A DNA stretch of 64,000 nt from Allobrachymonas denitrificans DSM 15123 (GTDB lineage Bacteria; Pseudomonadota; Gammaproteobacteria; Burkholderiales; Burkholderiaceae_C), in NCBI RefSeq assembly GCF_900110225.1, contig NZ_FOCW01000004.1, forward strand, positions 1 to 64,000, in the 5' to 3' direction. The notes under the pieces are model-generated. The model saw only the letters and a list, made by a program, of their open reading frames with translations, had not been told where the DNA came from and ran no database searches. Within the stretch, counting starts at the first letter, position 1; every line of letters starts with the position of its first letter. A program made the translations under genes and the position numbers. Positions 31,286 to 40,609 of this stretch are shown here, one piece after another.

Positions 31286-32335
31286 TCAGGCCGCCTCGTC
31301 ACGCGGAAAGCGCGTCAGCAAGGCACCGCGCGGCTGCAGCGCATGCACGGCCTCGCCGATGGCAGCGATGTGGTCGGGCGTGGTGCCGCAGCAGCCACCG
31401 ACGATATCCACCAGCCCTTCGGCGGCAAAATCGTGCACCAGCCGGCTGGTCACGTCCGGCGTTTCATCGAAGCCGGTTTCGCTCATCGGGTTGGGCAGGC
31501 CGGCGTTGGGATAGCAGCTGATGAAGGTATCGCCAGCCACCTTGTGCAGTTCCTGGATGTAGGGGCGCATCAGCGCCGCGCCCAGCGCACAGTTCAGGCC
31601 GATGGACAGCGGCTGCACATGGCGCACGCTGTACCAGAAGGCGGTCACGGTCTGGCCGCTCAGGATGCGGCCGGACGCGTCGGTGACGGTGCCGCTGATC
31701 ATGATGGGCAGGCACTCGCCGCTGTCATCGAAGAATTGCTGGATGGCGAACAGCGCCGCCTTGGCATTGAGCGTGTCGAAAATCGTCTCGACCAGCAGCA
31801 CATCGGCGCCGCCATCAACCAGACCCTTGATCTGCTCGTAGTAGGAGGCGCGCAGCGTCTCGAAATCCACGTTGCGCGCGCCGGGATCGTTCACGTCGGG
31901 GCTGATGCTGGCGGTCTTGGGCGTGGGGCCGAGGGCGCCGGCAACAAAGCGCGGCTTGTCCGGCGTGCTGTACTTGTCGCAGGCGGCGCGCGCCAGCTTG
32001 GCCGACTCGAGGTTCATCTCGTAGGCCAGATCGGCCATGCCGTAGTCTTCCTGAGCTACGCTGGTGGCGCCGAAGGTGTTGGTCTCGATCAGGTCGGCAC
32101 CGGCAGCCAGATAGCCTTCGTGGATCTGGCGGATCACGTCGGGTTGGGTCAGGCTCAGCAGCTCGTTGTTGCCCTTCACGTCACGCGGAAAATCGGCAAA
32201 ACGCTCGCCACGGTACTGCGCTTCGCTCAGCTTGAAGCGCTGCACCATGGTGCCCATGGCGCCGTCCAGAATGACGATGCGCTGGCGCAGGATCTCGGGC
32301 AGGGCTTGGGCACGGGTATAGGAAGGCAGCTTCAT
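31286..32335 (-). CDS. metH: Methionine synthase, homocysteine-binding part
   Basis: A 349-residue homocysteine S-methyltransferase domain. [14 protein letters not shown] is at the N-terminus. Zn2+/homocysteine ligands are the Cys in [10 protein letters not shown] and the pair in [11 protein letters not shown]. It supplies the first module of MetH and works with the 924-residue partner downstream on the same strand. It is divergent from the universal stress protein gene with 111 bp between starts, too short for a full cobalamin riboswitch. Confidence 0.94.
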   Translation of the reverse strand: MKLPSYTRAQALPEILRQRIVILDGAMGTMVQRFKLSEAQYRGERFADFPRDVKGNNELLSLTQPDVIRQIHEGYLAAGADLIETNTFGATSVAQEDYGMADLAYEMNLESAKLARAACDKYSTPDKPRFVAGALGPTPKTASISPDVNDPGARNVDFETLRASYYEQIKGLVDGGADVLLVETIFDTLNAKAALFAIQQFFDDSGECLPIMISGTVTDASGRILSGQTVTAFWYSVRHVQPLSIGLNCALGAALMRPYIQELHKVAGDTFISCYPNAGLPNPMSETGFDETPDVTSRLVHDFAAEGLVDIVGGCCGTTPDHIAAIGEAVHALQPRGALLTRFPRDEAA

Positions 32336-32446
32336 GCCCTGAATTGTAAGAGAGCCCCCCTGCTCAGGCGTACAGTCGGTGTTTTTCTCCTAAACTGGAG
32401 AGGGTTGGCGCGCCCGGATGGCGCCAGCAGACGACAAGGAGGCAGC

Positions 32447-32872
32447 ATGAAGATACTTCTGGCAATCGACGGCAGCAGCTACACCAAGCAGATGCTGGCT
32501 TATCTGGTGGAGAACAAGGAACTGTTCGCCAACGCCGCCCAGGACTACACGGTGATGACCGTGATCGCCCCGCTGCCCACGCGCGTCAACACCGCCCTGA
32601 GCAAGGAAGTGATCCTCAAGTACTACGCCGACGAGAGCGACAAGATCACCGAGCCGGTGGTCAAGTTCCTGGCCATGCACGACATCCGCCCCACGGTGGT
32701 GAGCAAGGTGGGCGTGCCGGGCCAGATGATTGCCCAGGTGGCCGAAGAGGGCAAGTTCCGGCTGGTGGTGATGGGCTCGCACGGCCATGGCGCGCTGGGC
32801 AACCTGGTGATGGGCTCCGTGGCCACGCAGGTGCTGGCCAACTGCAAGGTGCCGGTGCTGCTGGTGCGCTGA
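32447..32872 (+). CDS. Universal stress protein (UspA family)
   Basis: 141 residues, a single UspA domain. It begins MKILLAIDGSSYTKQML, with the ATP-binding type motif VVMGSHGHGALGNLVMGSVATQVL near the C-terminus (G-2x-G-9x-G-S/T). AAGGAGG precedes the ATG. Members bind ATP and are induced under stress or growth arrest; the specific role is unknown. Confidence 0.93.
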   Translation: MKILLAIDGSSYTKQMLAYLVENKELFANAAQDYTVMTVIAPLPTRVNTALSKEVILKYYADESDKITEPVVKFLAMHDIRPTVVSKVGVPGQMIAQVAEEGKFRLVVMGSHGHGALGNLVMGSVATQVLANCKVPVLLVR

Positions 32873-33086
32873 GGGTATTGGCCCGTCTTTTCTCGTTTCC
32901 GAAACAGACAGGCTGTCAGGAGCGAGGCTGGCGCTGCGTGATCTCTCCACTCTCCGTGTACGGTCTGGCCTGATCGTCTTCCCAGTTGCTGCAGACATAT
33001 TTTCATGTCCGCATGACCTCATTCCGTCATCGAAAGACCGTTCGAAAAAGTTACCATCCTTGGCAATCACATTGCAAGGATGAGCC

Positions 33087-34376
33087 ATGGCACTTTTTCA
33101 CTGGAAGGAACAGAGCAGCGCGGTGCTGCAACAGGGCGGCCTGATCGGCCCCGATGAACGCCTGCCCTGGCCACAGACCACGCTGATGGGCGTGCAGCAC
33201 GTCATCGCCATGTTCGGTGCCACCGTGCTGGCCCCCATCCTGATGGGATTTGATCCCAATCTCGCCATTTTCATGAGCGGTATTGGCACGCTCATCTTTT
33301 TTGCGCTTACGGGCGGCAAGGTGCCCAGCTATCTGGGCAGCAGCTTTGCCTTCATCGGTGTGGTGATTGCCGCCACCGGCTATGGCGGATCCGGGCCCAA
33401 CGGCAATCTGGCCGTGGCGCTGGGCGGCATCGTGGCCTGCGGCCTGGCCTATACGCTGATCGGGGGCCTGGTGCAGCTGATGGGCACGCGCTGGATCGAG
33501 GCGCTGATGCCGCCGGTCGTCACCGGTGCCGTGGTCGCGGTCATCGGCCTGAACCTGGCCGGCGTGCCGATCAAGAACATGGCCTCCAGCAACTTCGACA
33601 GCTGGATGCAGGCCGTCACCTTCGTCAGCGTGGCACTGGTGGCCGTGATGACGCGCGGCATGCTGCAGCGCCTGCTGATCCTGCTCGGCCTGCTGGTGGC
33701 CACGGTGATCTATGTGCTGCTGACCAACGGCCTCGGCATGGGCAAGCCGATGGATTTTTCCGGCATCATCGCCGCACCCTGGTTCGGCCTGCCGCAATTC
33801 ACCGCGCCGGTGTTCGAGAGCAGCGCCATGCTGCTGATCGTCCCGGTGGTGTTCATCCTGGTAGCGGAAAACCTGGGCCACATCAAGGCCGTCACCGCCA
33901 TGACGGGACGTGATCTGGACCGCTACATGGGCCGTGCCTTCATCGGCGACGGCATTGCCACCATGGTGAGCGGCTCGGCTGGCGGCACCGGCGTAACCAC
34001 CTATGCCGAGAACATCGGCGTGATGGCCGCCACCCGCATCTACTCCACCGCCGTGTTCGTGGCGGCAGCAGTGATCGCCCTGCTGCTCGGCTTCAGCCCC
34101 AAATTCGGCGCCGTGATCCAGGCCATTCCGCTGCCGGTGATGGGTGGCGTCAGCATCGTGGTGTTCGGCCTGATTGCCGTTTCCGGTGCCAACATCTGGG
34201 TGCGTAGCAAGGTGGATTTCAGCGATACCGGCAACCTGATGGTGGCGGCGATCACGCTGGTGCTGGGCACGGGAGACTTCACCGTGGCCTTTGGGGATTT
34301 CAAGCTGGGTGGCATCGGGACGGCGACCTTTGGCGCCATTCTGCTACACCAGCTGCTGCGCTTGCGGCCCCGCTGA
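33087..34376 (+). CDS. uraA: NCS2 nucleobase permease (uracil:proton symporter type)
   Basis: A 429-residue membrane protein of the nucleobase-ascorbate transporter (NCS2) family. The UraA substrate glutamates sit in VAENLGHIKAV and GGTGVTTYAENIGV. The 14-segment profile is complete and the length is right for UraA. Uracil is the best guess; RutG-like pyrimidine or xanthine transport cannot be excluded. AAGGA precedes the ATG. The gene stands alone, and I see no terminator before parB, which converges on it. Confidence 0.9.
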   Translation: MALFHWKEQSSAVLQQGGLIGPDERLPWPQTTLMGVQHVIAMFGATVLAPILMGFDPNLAIFMSGIGTLIFFALTGGKVPSYLGSSFAFIGVVIAATGYGGSGPNGNLAVALGGIVACGLAYTLIGGLVQLMGTRWIEALMPPVVTGAVVAVIGLNLAGVPIKNMASSNFDSWMQAVTFVSVALVAVMTRGMLQRLLILLGLLVATVIYVLLTNGLGMGKPMDFSGIIAAPWFGLPQFTAPVFESSAMLLIVPVVFILVAENLGHIKAVTAMTGRDLDRYMGRAFIGDGIATMVSGSAGGTGVTTYAENIGVMAATRIYSTAVFVAAAVIALLLGFSPKFGAVIQAIPLPVMGGVSIVVFGLIAVSGANIWVRSKVDFSDTGNLMVAAITLVLGTGDFTVAFGDFKLGGIGTATFGAILLHQLLRLRPR

Positions 34377-34414
34377 ATCCCCGTCGATGAACCCCGATGC
34401 GCGGGTGGGCCTGC

Positions 34415-35356
34415 TTACCCGCGCAGGCGGTCAATCAGACCGTTGAGTTCCTCCAGCGAGCCGAACTGAATCGCCAGCTCGCCCACCTCTTCGAGCTTGC
34501 CGTGGCGCTTGACGCGCTTCTTCACGCGCACCTCGACCTGGGCAGCGAGCAGGTCGGACAGCTCTTCCTCGACACTGCGCACGTCCCCGCTCTTGTCGCG
34601 CTTGGGTCGCACGGTCTTGAGCTCGAAATCCTCACCCAGCTTCTTCACCAGGCGCTCGGCTTCGCGCACCGACATCTTCTTGCCGGCAATCTGGTTGGCC
34701 GCGTTGATCTGGTTGGCCTTTTCCAGGCTCAGCAGCGCACGTGCATGGCCCATGTCCAGATCCCCCGCCATCAGCATGGTCTGCACCGGCTCGGCCAGCT
34801 GCAGCAGTCGCAGCAGGTTGCTGGCAGCGCTGCGACTGCGTCCCACGGCCTGCGCCGCCTGCTCATGCGTCAGGCCGAATTCGCGCACCAGACGCTGCAG
34901 GCCCTGCGCCTCTTCCAGCGGATTCAGGTCTTCGCGCTGGATGTTCTCGATCAGCGCCATGGCGGCGGCGGCTTCATCCGGCACGTTGCGCACCAGCACC
35001 GGCACGCTGTCCAGACCCGCCAGACGGGCGGCACGAAAACGGCGTTCGCCCGCAATGATCTCGTATTTGCCAGCCTGCTCGCCCTCTCCCAGCTTGCGCA
35101 CCAGGATCGGCTGCATGATGCCCTGCACCTTGATGCTCTCGGCCAGCTCATACAGCGCGCCCTCGTCCATGCGCGTGCGCGGCTGGTACATGCCGGGCAC
35201 CATCTGATCGAGCAGCAGCGTGGAGGGGGAGCGCTCGCCACGCTCCATGTCGAACGGCGTATCGAGCGCCATGTCGCCGGCGGCGCCTTCCTGCAGGCGG
35301 GGGCCGAGCAGCGCTTCCAGTCCGCGTCCCAGGCCCTTGTTGCGTTTGGTTGCCAT
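34415..35356 (-). CDS. parB: Chromosome partitioning protein ParB
   Basis: A 313-residue ParB/Spo0J CTPase clamp that loads at parS. The N-terminal MATKRNKGLGRGLEALLG is the ParA-interacting region. The box GERRFRAARLAG follows, then a helix-turn-helix (THEQAAQAVGRSRSAASNLLRLL) and a C-terminal dimerisation domain. It is the last gene of parA-hydrolase-parB, starting 24 bp after the hydrolase gene. Four parS sites are visible in this window. Confidence 0.97.
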   Translation of the reverse strand: MATKRNKGLGRGLEALLGPRLQEGAAGDMALDTPFDMERGERSPSTLLLDQMVPGMYQPRTRMDEGALYELAESIKVQGIMQPILVRKLGEGEQAGKYEIIAGERRFRAARLAGLDSVPVLVRNVPDEAAAAMALIENIQREDLNPLEEAQGLQRLVREFGLTHEQAAQAVGRSRSAASNLLRLLQLAEPVQTMLMAGDLDMGHARALLSLEKANQINAANQIAGKKMSVREAERLVKKLGEDFELKTVRPKRDKSGDVRSVEEELSDLLAAQVEVRVKKRVKRHGKLEEVGELAIQFGSLEELNGLIDRLRG

Positions 35357-35380
35357 AAGCTTCTCCTTGTTCTCTCGAGT

Positions 35381-35938
35381 CTAGGCGACCGGCGTGCTGC
35401 GCGCGATCAGATCCTGCAGTTGCTGCAGTCCCTGAGGCCAGTCACCCAGTCCGCTTTCGCTGTTGATGTGGCCGCAGGGGCCGATATCCACCAGGGTGCT
35501 GCCCCAGGCCGATGCCAGCCATGCTGCACGCTCCAGGCTGCACCAGACATCATCGCTGCTGGCCAGCACCGTGCTGGCAAACGGCAGCGGCTGCAGCACC
35601 ATGTTGTGCCAGCTGTGCAGGGACTGCAGCAGGGAAATGTCCAGATCGGCAGGTGCCACCAGCAGCGCCGCCTGCACCTTGTGTGCCTGACGGCTGTGCG
35701 CAGCCCAGGCCGCCACCAGATGACAGCCCAGACTGTGTGCGACCAGAACCACGGGCGTCTCACTGGACAGCACCGCCTCCTCCATCTGGATCATCCAGTC
35801 CCCCCGCAGGGGCTGCTGCCAGTCATGCTGCTCGACGCGCTGAAACCCGTGCTGCTGCTCCCAGCGGCTTTGCCAGTGCTCAGGCCCGCTGCCGTTCCAG
35901 CCCGGCAGGGTCAATATCCGCAGCTGCGAATCACTCAT
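35381..35938 (-). CDS. RBBP9/YdeN-type serine hydrolase between parA and parB
   Basis: A 185-residue alpha/beta hydrolase of the RBBP9/YdeN family: LTLPGWNGSGPEHWQSRWE at the N-terminus, nucleophile elbow AHSLGC, a late Asp (ASSDDVWC) and His (GPCGHINSESG). The start codon overlaps the parA stop (ATGA), so it is translationally coupled to parA. Its substrate is unknown and it has no established role in chromosome segregation. Confidence 0.88.
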   Translation of the reverse strand: MSDSQLRILTLPGWNGSGPEHWQSRWEQQHGFQRVEQHDWQQPLRGDWMIQMEEAVLSSETPVVLVAHSLGCHLVAAWAAHSRQAHKVQAALLVAPADLDISLLQSLHSWHNMVLQPLPFASTVLASSDDVWCSLERAAWLASAWGSTLVDIGPCGHINSESGLGDWPQGLQQLQDLIARSTPVA

Positions 35939-36708
35939 GCCGGCTGCTTGAGGCGATCGACCATTTCCTGGGCGAACTCCACGAAGGCCTTGCTGCCCTT
36001 GGCCGACGGGTCGAACACCACGCCGGGCAGCCCGTAGCTGGGCGCCTCGGCCAGACGCACGTTGCGCGGGATGACGGTGTTGAAGACCTTGTCGCCAAAA
36101 TGGTCCTTGAGCTGGTCGCTGACCTGCTGCTGCAGCGTGATGCGCGGATCGAACATCACGCGCAGCAGGCCGATGATTTTCAGCTGGGGATTGAGGTTGG
36201 CATGCACCTGGCGAATCGTGTTGACCAGATCGGTCAGGCCTTCCAGCGCAAAGTATTCGCACTGCATGGGCACGATCACGCCATGCGCTGCGCACAGGCC
36301 GTTGAGCGTAAGCAGCGACAGCGCCGGCGGGCAGTCGATCAGGATAAAGTCGTAGTCGTTCTTGACCTTGGCCAGCGCCAGCTTCAGGCGCTTTTCGCGG
36401 CGATCCTGGGTGACCAGTTCCACTTCGGCGCCAGCCAGTTCGCGGTTGGCACCGAGCACGTCATAGCCGCACTTCTCGGCCGTGCGTCGTGCTTCCTTGA
36501 CGCCGCATTCCTCCAGCAATACGTCGTACACGCTGGGGTCCAGATCGCGCTTGTCGAGGTTGGATCCCATGGTGGCATTGCCTTGCGGATCCAGATCGAC
36601 CAGCAGCACGCGCTGCCCGACCTTGGCCAATCCTGCCGCCAGGTTGACGGTGGTGGTGGTTTTGCCGACACCTCCCTTCTGGTTGGCGACACAAAAGATT
36701 CTGGCCAT
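35935..36708 (-). CDS. parA: Chromosome partitioning ATPase ParA
   Basis: A 257-residue ParA/Soj ATPase. It begins MARIFCVANQKGGVGKTTT with the deviant Walker A motif KGGVGKTT; LLVDLDPQGNAT (Walker A') and FILIDCPPALSLL (Walker B) follow. It lacks the long N-terminal helix-turn-helix extension of plasmid type Ia ParA, as expected for a chromosomal Soj. The upstream 396-bp spacer to rsmG contains two very long hairpins. Confidence 0.97.
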   Translation of the reverse strand: MARIFCVANQKGGVGKTTTTVNLAAGLAKVGQRVLLVDLDPQGNATMGSNLDKRDLDPSVYDVLLEECGVKEARRTAEKCGYDVLGANRELAGAEVELVTQDRREKRLKLALAKVKNDYDFILIDCPPALSLLTLNGLCAAHGVIVPMQCEYFALEGLTDLVNTIRQVHANLNPQLKIIGLLRVMFDPRITLQQQVSDQLKDHFGDKVFNTVIPRNVRLAEAPSYGLPGVVFDPSAKGSKAFVEFAQEMVDRLKQPA

Positions 36709-36773
36709 GCTGTTTGCTTTCGGTTGTGGAGTAAACCCCTGCATTGTACGTTTTCAAAAATGCGGGAGTGTTA

Positions 36774-36890
36774 TTTGACGAACGGGTTGGCTTCGGAGTG
36801 TTTCTCTCTCGACTCTGCTCATGCTCGCTTCGCTCACGAAATCGCTGAGCCGAGAGAGAAACACTCCGAAGCAATGGGCCGTTAGTCAAA
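36774..36890. repeat. Long hairpin element 1 (conserved loop)
   Basis: A 22-bp perfect inverted repeat (36790-36811 with 36851-36872; arms start GCTTCGGAGTG) encloses a 39-base loop. An outer, nearly perfect 12-bp repeat (36774-36785 TTTGACGAACGG with 36879-36890) extends the structure. The loop contains GCTCATGCTCGCTTCGCTC and then ACGAAATCGC, which reappear inverted in hairpin 2. It lies between rsmG and parA. Confidence 0.8.
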
Positions 36891-36927
36891 AAATTGGGAA
36901 GAAGAAAGGGGTAAAGGGCACCCGGTA

Positions 36928-37012
36928 GTCTTGGGAGTGCAGCGCAAGCAGGCAGGCGATTTCGCGAGCGCAGCGAGTATGAGCCGGCCTGCTTGCGCTG
37001 CACTCCCAAGAC
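36928..37012. repeat. Long hairpin element 2 (conserved loop, opposite orientation)
   Basis: A 25-bp perfect inverted repeat (36928-36952 with 36988-37012; arms start GTCTTGGGAGTGCAG) encloses 35 bases. The complement of the loop reads GCTCATACTCGCTGCGCTC then GCGAAATCGC. That matches the loop of hairpin 1 at all but three positions over about 28 bases, while the stems are unrelated apart from GGAGTG near the outer end. Confidence 0.82.
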
Positions 37013-37104
37013 GGAACATCACAAACAATGATTCCTGAATCGAAACGAACGACTGCCCACTCACCGATTGCAGCGGTACAAATATGCCCACCACCAGAAC
37101 GCGA

Positions 37105-37755
37105 TCAAGCGACCACTTTACGCATCCACACAATACAGCGCTGCGCATCCAGCATCGGCACCGTCAGTTGTTCCACGTGAAACACCTCCACGCTGGAAGA
37201 CAACGCAGCCATTTCATCCACAGGCTCCTTGCCCTTCATCGCCAGCCACACTCCTTCAGGAGCCAGCGCCTGTTGCGACCAATCGGTAAAATCTTTCAGC
37301 GTCGCAAAGGCACGACTGCTCACCACGTCGTACACGTCAGTCAACTGCTCCACCCTTGCATGGATGCCCCGCAGATTGGCCAGGCGCAAGCCCGCAGCAG
37401 CCTGCTGGATAAAGGCAGCTTTCTTGCCAACGGTATCCACACAACTCACCTGCAGCTCAGGCACGCAGATGGCAAACACCACGCCCGGTAATCCACCGCC
37501 AGAGCCCACATCCAGCAAGGTCTTGCTTCCCTGCTGCTGCACATGACGCTGCAACGGCGGCACTGCCGCCAGGCTATCCAGCAGATGGTGCGTCAGCATT
37601 TCTTGCGGATCGCGCACTGCCGTGAGGTTGTACACACGGTTCCACTTCTGCAGCAGTTCCAGATAGTCCAGCAACTGCGACACCTGCGCATCCGACAGCG
37701 ACAGTTGCAAGGCATCCAGACCTTGCAACAATTCTTCCTGCAACGCTCGCATCAC
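37105..37755 (-). CDS. rsmG: 16S rRNA (guanine-527 N7) methyltransferase RsmG
   Basis: A 216-residue GidB/RsmG SAM-dependent methyltransferase. [13 protein letters not shown] and HHLLDSLA are at the N-terminus, with the SAM motif [17 protein letters not shown] and [11 protein letters not shown] after it. The start may be the GTG at 37755 or the ATG at 37752; both overlap the mnmG stop, so translation is coupled. A parS-like site (37169-37184) lies inside its C-terminal coding region. The mnmG-rsmG-parA-parB order is typical of origin regions. Confidence 0.95.
   Translation of the reverse strand: MMRALQEELLQGLDALQLSLSDAQVSQLLDYLELLQKWNRVYNLTAVRDPQEMLTHHLLDSLAAVPPLQRHVQQQGSKTLLDVGSGGGLPGVVFAICVPELQVSCVDTVGKKAAFIQQAAAGLRLANLRGIHARVEQLTDVYDVVSSRAFATLKDFTDWSQQALAPEGVWLAMKGKEPVDEMAALSSSVEVFHVEQLTVPMLDAQRCIVWMRKVVA
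37169..37184. promoter_or_regulatory. parS site (15/16)
   Basis: TGTTCCACGTGAAACA differs from the ParB consensus TGTTTCACGTGAAACA at one base. It lies within the 3' part of rsmG. Confidence 0.85.
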
Positions 37756-39725
37756 GCATCCCCCTTCTGCGCCGATGTCTGGCCGAAATCCTTGCGGGAC
37801 TTCTTCAGGTGGATCAGCAACAGCGAAATGGCCGCTGGCGTGATGCCACTGATGCGCGATGCCTGACCCAGGGTTGCCGGCTTGTGGCGATTCAGCTTTT
37901 GGCGCACTTCGATGCTGAGTGCAGGCACCTGCATGTAGTCAAAGTCTTCGGGCAGTGCCAGGCTTTCGTAGGCCGCTGCACGCTCCACTTCGGACTTCTG
38001 GCGATCGATGTAGCCGGCGTACTTGATACCGATCTCCACCTGCTCGATCACGGCGTCCACAAAATCGCCACCGGTTTCACGTGAAACATCGGCCGTCAGA
38101 TCGGTATTGGCAAACTTCCCGCCATCCATCGACATCAGGGTCTGGTAATCCACTTCCGGCCGGCGCAGCAAATCGGCCAGGTTGTATTCGTGCTCAATGG
38201 CTTTACCCAACACCCGTTGCGCTTCTTCAGCGGGCAGCATCTGCGGGTTGACCCAGGTCGCCTTCAGGCGTTCTGTTTCACGTGAAACAGCATCACGCTT
38301 GCGGTTGAAGACATCCCAGCGTGCATCATCCACCAGACCCAGCTTGCGGCCGATTTCGGTCAGGCGCATGTCGGCATTGTCCTCGCGCAGCTGCAGGCGG
38401 AACTCGGCACGGCTGGTGAACATGCGATACGGTTCGGTCACGCCCTTGGTGATCAGGTCATCCACCAGAACGCCCAGATAGGCTTCATCGCGGCGTGGCG
38501 TCCAGGGGGCTTCGCCCTTGCACTGCAGCGCGGCGTTCAAACCGGCAAACAGGCCCTGGGCTGCTGCTTCTTCGTAGCCGGTGGTGCCGTTGATCTGGCC
38601 GGCAAAGAACAGGCCCTTGATCTGCTGTGTCTCGAAGGTGGCCGTCAGGCTGCGCGGATCGAAGTAGTCGTATTCGATGGCATAGCCCGGGCGCAGGATG
38701 TGACAGTTCTCCAGACCAGGCATGGAACGTACCAGCGCCAGCTGGATGTCGAACGGCAGCGAGGTGCTGATGCCATTGGGATAGTACTCGTTGGTGGTCA
38801 GGCCTTCGGGCTCCAGAAAGATCTGGTGGCTTTCCTTGTCGGCAAAGCGGTTGATCTTGTCTTCCACGCTCGGGCAATAGCGCGGCCCCACCCCTTCGAT
38901 CTTGCCGGTAAACATCGGGCTGCGGTCGAAGCCGCTGCGGATGATGTCATGCGTGCGCGCATTGGTATGGGTGATCCAGCAGGGCATCTGCTGCGGGTGC
39001 ATGCCGGCCTTGCCCATGAAGCTGAACACCGGCATGTCGGGACTCATGCCACCGGGCATGCCGTCGCCGGGCTGTTCTTCACACTGGCTGAAATCGATGC
39101 TGCGTCCATCCAGACGCGGCGGTGTTCCGGTCTTGAGTCGGCCCTGCGGCAGCTGCAGTTCCTTCAGGCGCGCCGACAGCGACACTGCCGGCGGATCTCC
39201 TGCACGTCCGGCCTGGTAGTTGTTCAGGCCCACATGGATGCGACCATCCAGGAAGGTACCCGCCGTCAGCACCACGGTGCGGCCCCGGAAGGTGATGCCC
39301 ACTTCCGTCACGGCACCGGCCACACGTTCACCTTCCACCAGCAGATCGGTCACCGCCTGCTGGAACAACCACAGGTTCGGCTGGTTCTCCAGCATGCGGC
39401 GGATGGCCGCCTTGTACAGGATGCGGTCGGCCTGCGCCCGCGTGGCGCGCACGGCCGGGCCCTTGCTGGAGTTGAGGATGCGGAACTGGATGCCACCCTC
39501 ATCGGTGGCCAGTGCCATGGCACCGCCCAGCGCATCCACTTCCTTTACCAAATGGCCCTTGCCGATCCCGCCGATGCTGGGGTTGCAACTCATCTGGCCG
39601 AGGGTCTCGATATTGTGGGTGAGCAGCAGGGTCTGGCAACCCATGCGCGCCGCGGCCAGGGCGGCCTCGGTACCGGCATGGCCGCCACCGACCACGATCA
39701 CGTCAAATTGCTGGGGATAAATCAT
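37752..39725 (-). CDS. mnmG: tRNA uridine-5-carboxymethylaminomethyl modification enzyme MnmG (GidA)
   Basis: A 657-residue FAD-dependent enzyme that, with MnmE, modifies the wobble uridine of several tRNAs. I start it at the ATG at 39725 ([23 protein letters not shown] dinucleotide fold). The two family signatures [17 protein letters not shown] and the conserved [21 protein letters not shown] are present. Two parS sites are embedded in its coding sequence. MnmG next to the replication origin is the classical gidA arrangement. Confidence 0.97.
   Translation of the reverse strand: MIYPQQFDVIVVGGGHAGTEAALAAARMGCQTLLLTHNIETLGQMSCNPSIGGIGKGHLVKEVDALGGAMALATDEGGIQFRILNSSKGPAVRATRAQADRILYKAAIRRMLENQPNLWLFQQAVTDLLVEGERVAGAVTEVGITFRGRTVVLTAGTFLDGRIHVGLNNYQAGRAGDPPAVSLSARLKELQLPQGRLKTGTPPRLDGRSIDFSQCEEQPGDGMPGGMSPDMPVFSFMGKAGMHPQQMPCWITHTNARTHDIIRSGFDRSPMFTGKIEGVGPRYCPSVEDKINRFADKESHQIFLEPEGLTTNEYYPNGISTSLPFDIQLALVRSMPGLENCHILRPGYAIEYDYFDPRSLTATFETQQIKGLFFAGQINGTTGYEEAAAQGLFAGLNAALQCKGEAPWTPRRDEAYLGVLVDDLITKGVTEPYRMFTSRAEFRLQLREDNADMRLTEIGRKLGLVDDARWDVFNRKRDAVSRETERLKATWVNPQMLPAEEAQRVLGKAIEHEYNLADLLRRPEVDYQTLMSMDGGKFANTDLTADVSRETGGDFVDAVIEQVEIGIKYAGYIDRQKSEVERAAAYESLALPEDFDYMQVPALSIEVRQKLNRHKPATLGQASRISGITPAAISLLLIHLKKSRKDFGQTSAQKGDA
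38074..38087. promoter_or_regulatory. parS site
   Basis: GTTTCACGTGAAAC is a perfect 14-base palindromic core; with flanks it matches 15 of 16 consensus bases. It lies inside mnmG. Confidence 0.9.
38274..38289. promoter_or_regulatory. parS site (perfect)
   Basis: TGTTTCACGTGAAACA is an exact 16/16 match to the chromosomal parS consensus. It lies inside mnmG, 200 bp from the previous site. Confidence 0.95.
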
Positions 39726-39925
39726 GCGCTGTGCCAGCCGCTGGCTGGTAGACAAAAAACACGCCGCGCACTCCGGAAAACAACCTGAGGCAGGGGCGTG
39801 TTGGATCAAACTTCTTGCCGATGCAAGCCCTGCATTGTACCGGCTGCACCGTCTTCCGTGTTGCGTTTCTGGCGATAAAACCCAATGGTGACGCGGGCTT
39901 GCGACGGGACTTCTACAATCCGGCC

Positions 39926-40246
39926 ATGCCCAGCAACTCCCCCACCGCTCCCTTTGCCTGCCGCTCCGGCTGCGCCGCCTGCTGCATCGCCCCAAGCATC
40001 AGCGGCCCCATTCCCGATCTGGATGGCCCCGGCAGCCACAGCAAGCCGGCCGGCGTGCCCTGTGTGCAGCTCGATGCCGATCTCCGTTGCCGCCTGTTCG
40101 GCGACCCGCGTCGCCCTGCAGTTTGCGCCAGCCTGCAGCCTGGGCCCGAGATGTGCGGAACGGCCGCGAGTGACGCGGAAAACCGTGTCCACGCCATGCA
40201 TTTCCTGGCCGAACTCGAACGCCTGACGAGCCCCGGCACCTCCTGA
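39926..40246 (+). CDS. YkgJ-family cysteine cluster protein
   Basis: 106 residues, with the YkgJ pattern: [19 protein letters not shown] at the N-terminus, then [31 protein letters not shown] and a final Cys in PEMCG. The family (zinc/iron-chelating domain) probably binds a metal through eight Cys; its function is unknown. It starts 200 bp from the divergent mnmG gene and ends just before the predicted origin. Confidence 0.85.
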   Translation: MPSNSPTAPFACRSGCAACCIAPSISGPIPDLDGPGSHSKPAGVPCVQLDADLRCRLFGDPRRPAVCASLQPGPEMCGTAASDAENRVHAMHFLAELERLTSPGTS

Positions 40247-40276
40247 TTCCGCCCACAAGCCCGCAGTGCATAACTG

Positions 40277-40498
40277 TGTGGATAGTTCTTGAGCAACTGG
40301 TGGCTTATCCACAGGACTTTGGCTTGTCCCCAACTTGTTGTCTGTTCGCGGACAGCAGCGAAGCATAGTCATACAGCGCTTGTGCTGCATCGCAAGCTGA
40401 TGATTTGGCGTGCAAAAAGCAGCTTGTCCACAGAAAGCGGCGACCCTCTACTATCTACTACTATTTATATATACCGTTCAAAGAAATACCGGGGACAA
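40277..40498. other. oriC: Predicted chromosomal replication origin oriC
   Basis: In the gene-free stretch 40247-40609 I see DnaA boxes: TTATCCACA (perfect, 40305-40313), its inverted variant TGTGGATAG (40277-40285), TTGTCCCCA (40324-40332), TTGTCCACA (40424-40432) and GGGGACAA (40491-40498). A GC-rich bridge after the 40424 box leads to an AT-rich tract (40447-40475). Its complement reads AAATAGTAGTAGATAGTAG, the TAG-trio pattern of bacterial unwinding elements. The mnmG/rsmG/par genes and parS sites nearby support this. dnaA itself is not in the window. Confidence 0.8.
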
Positions 40499-40609
40499 CT
40501 TTTTCGCGCCGTGCGAAGACCGTCACGGTCTGTTTTTTGCCCCGATGACGGAAGGCGGCACCAGCGTGATCGCCATGCCGGATGGCAGGCGCATGCCTAC
40601 AATCGCTCC

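Noticed and set aside
32336-32446. Cobalamin riboswitch before the first metH gene
   Set aside because: The 111-bp divergent spacer is too short for a full element and no B12-box was seen.
37752-39995. MnmG start 90 codons upstream (747 residues)
   Set aside because: The conserved FAD-binding N-terminus starts at the ATG at 39725; the upstream extension has no family similarity.
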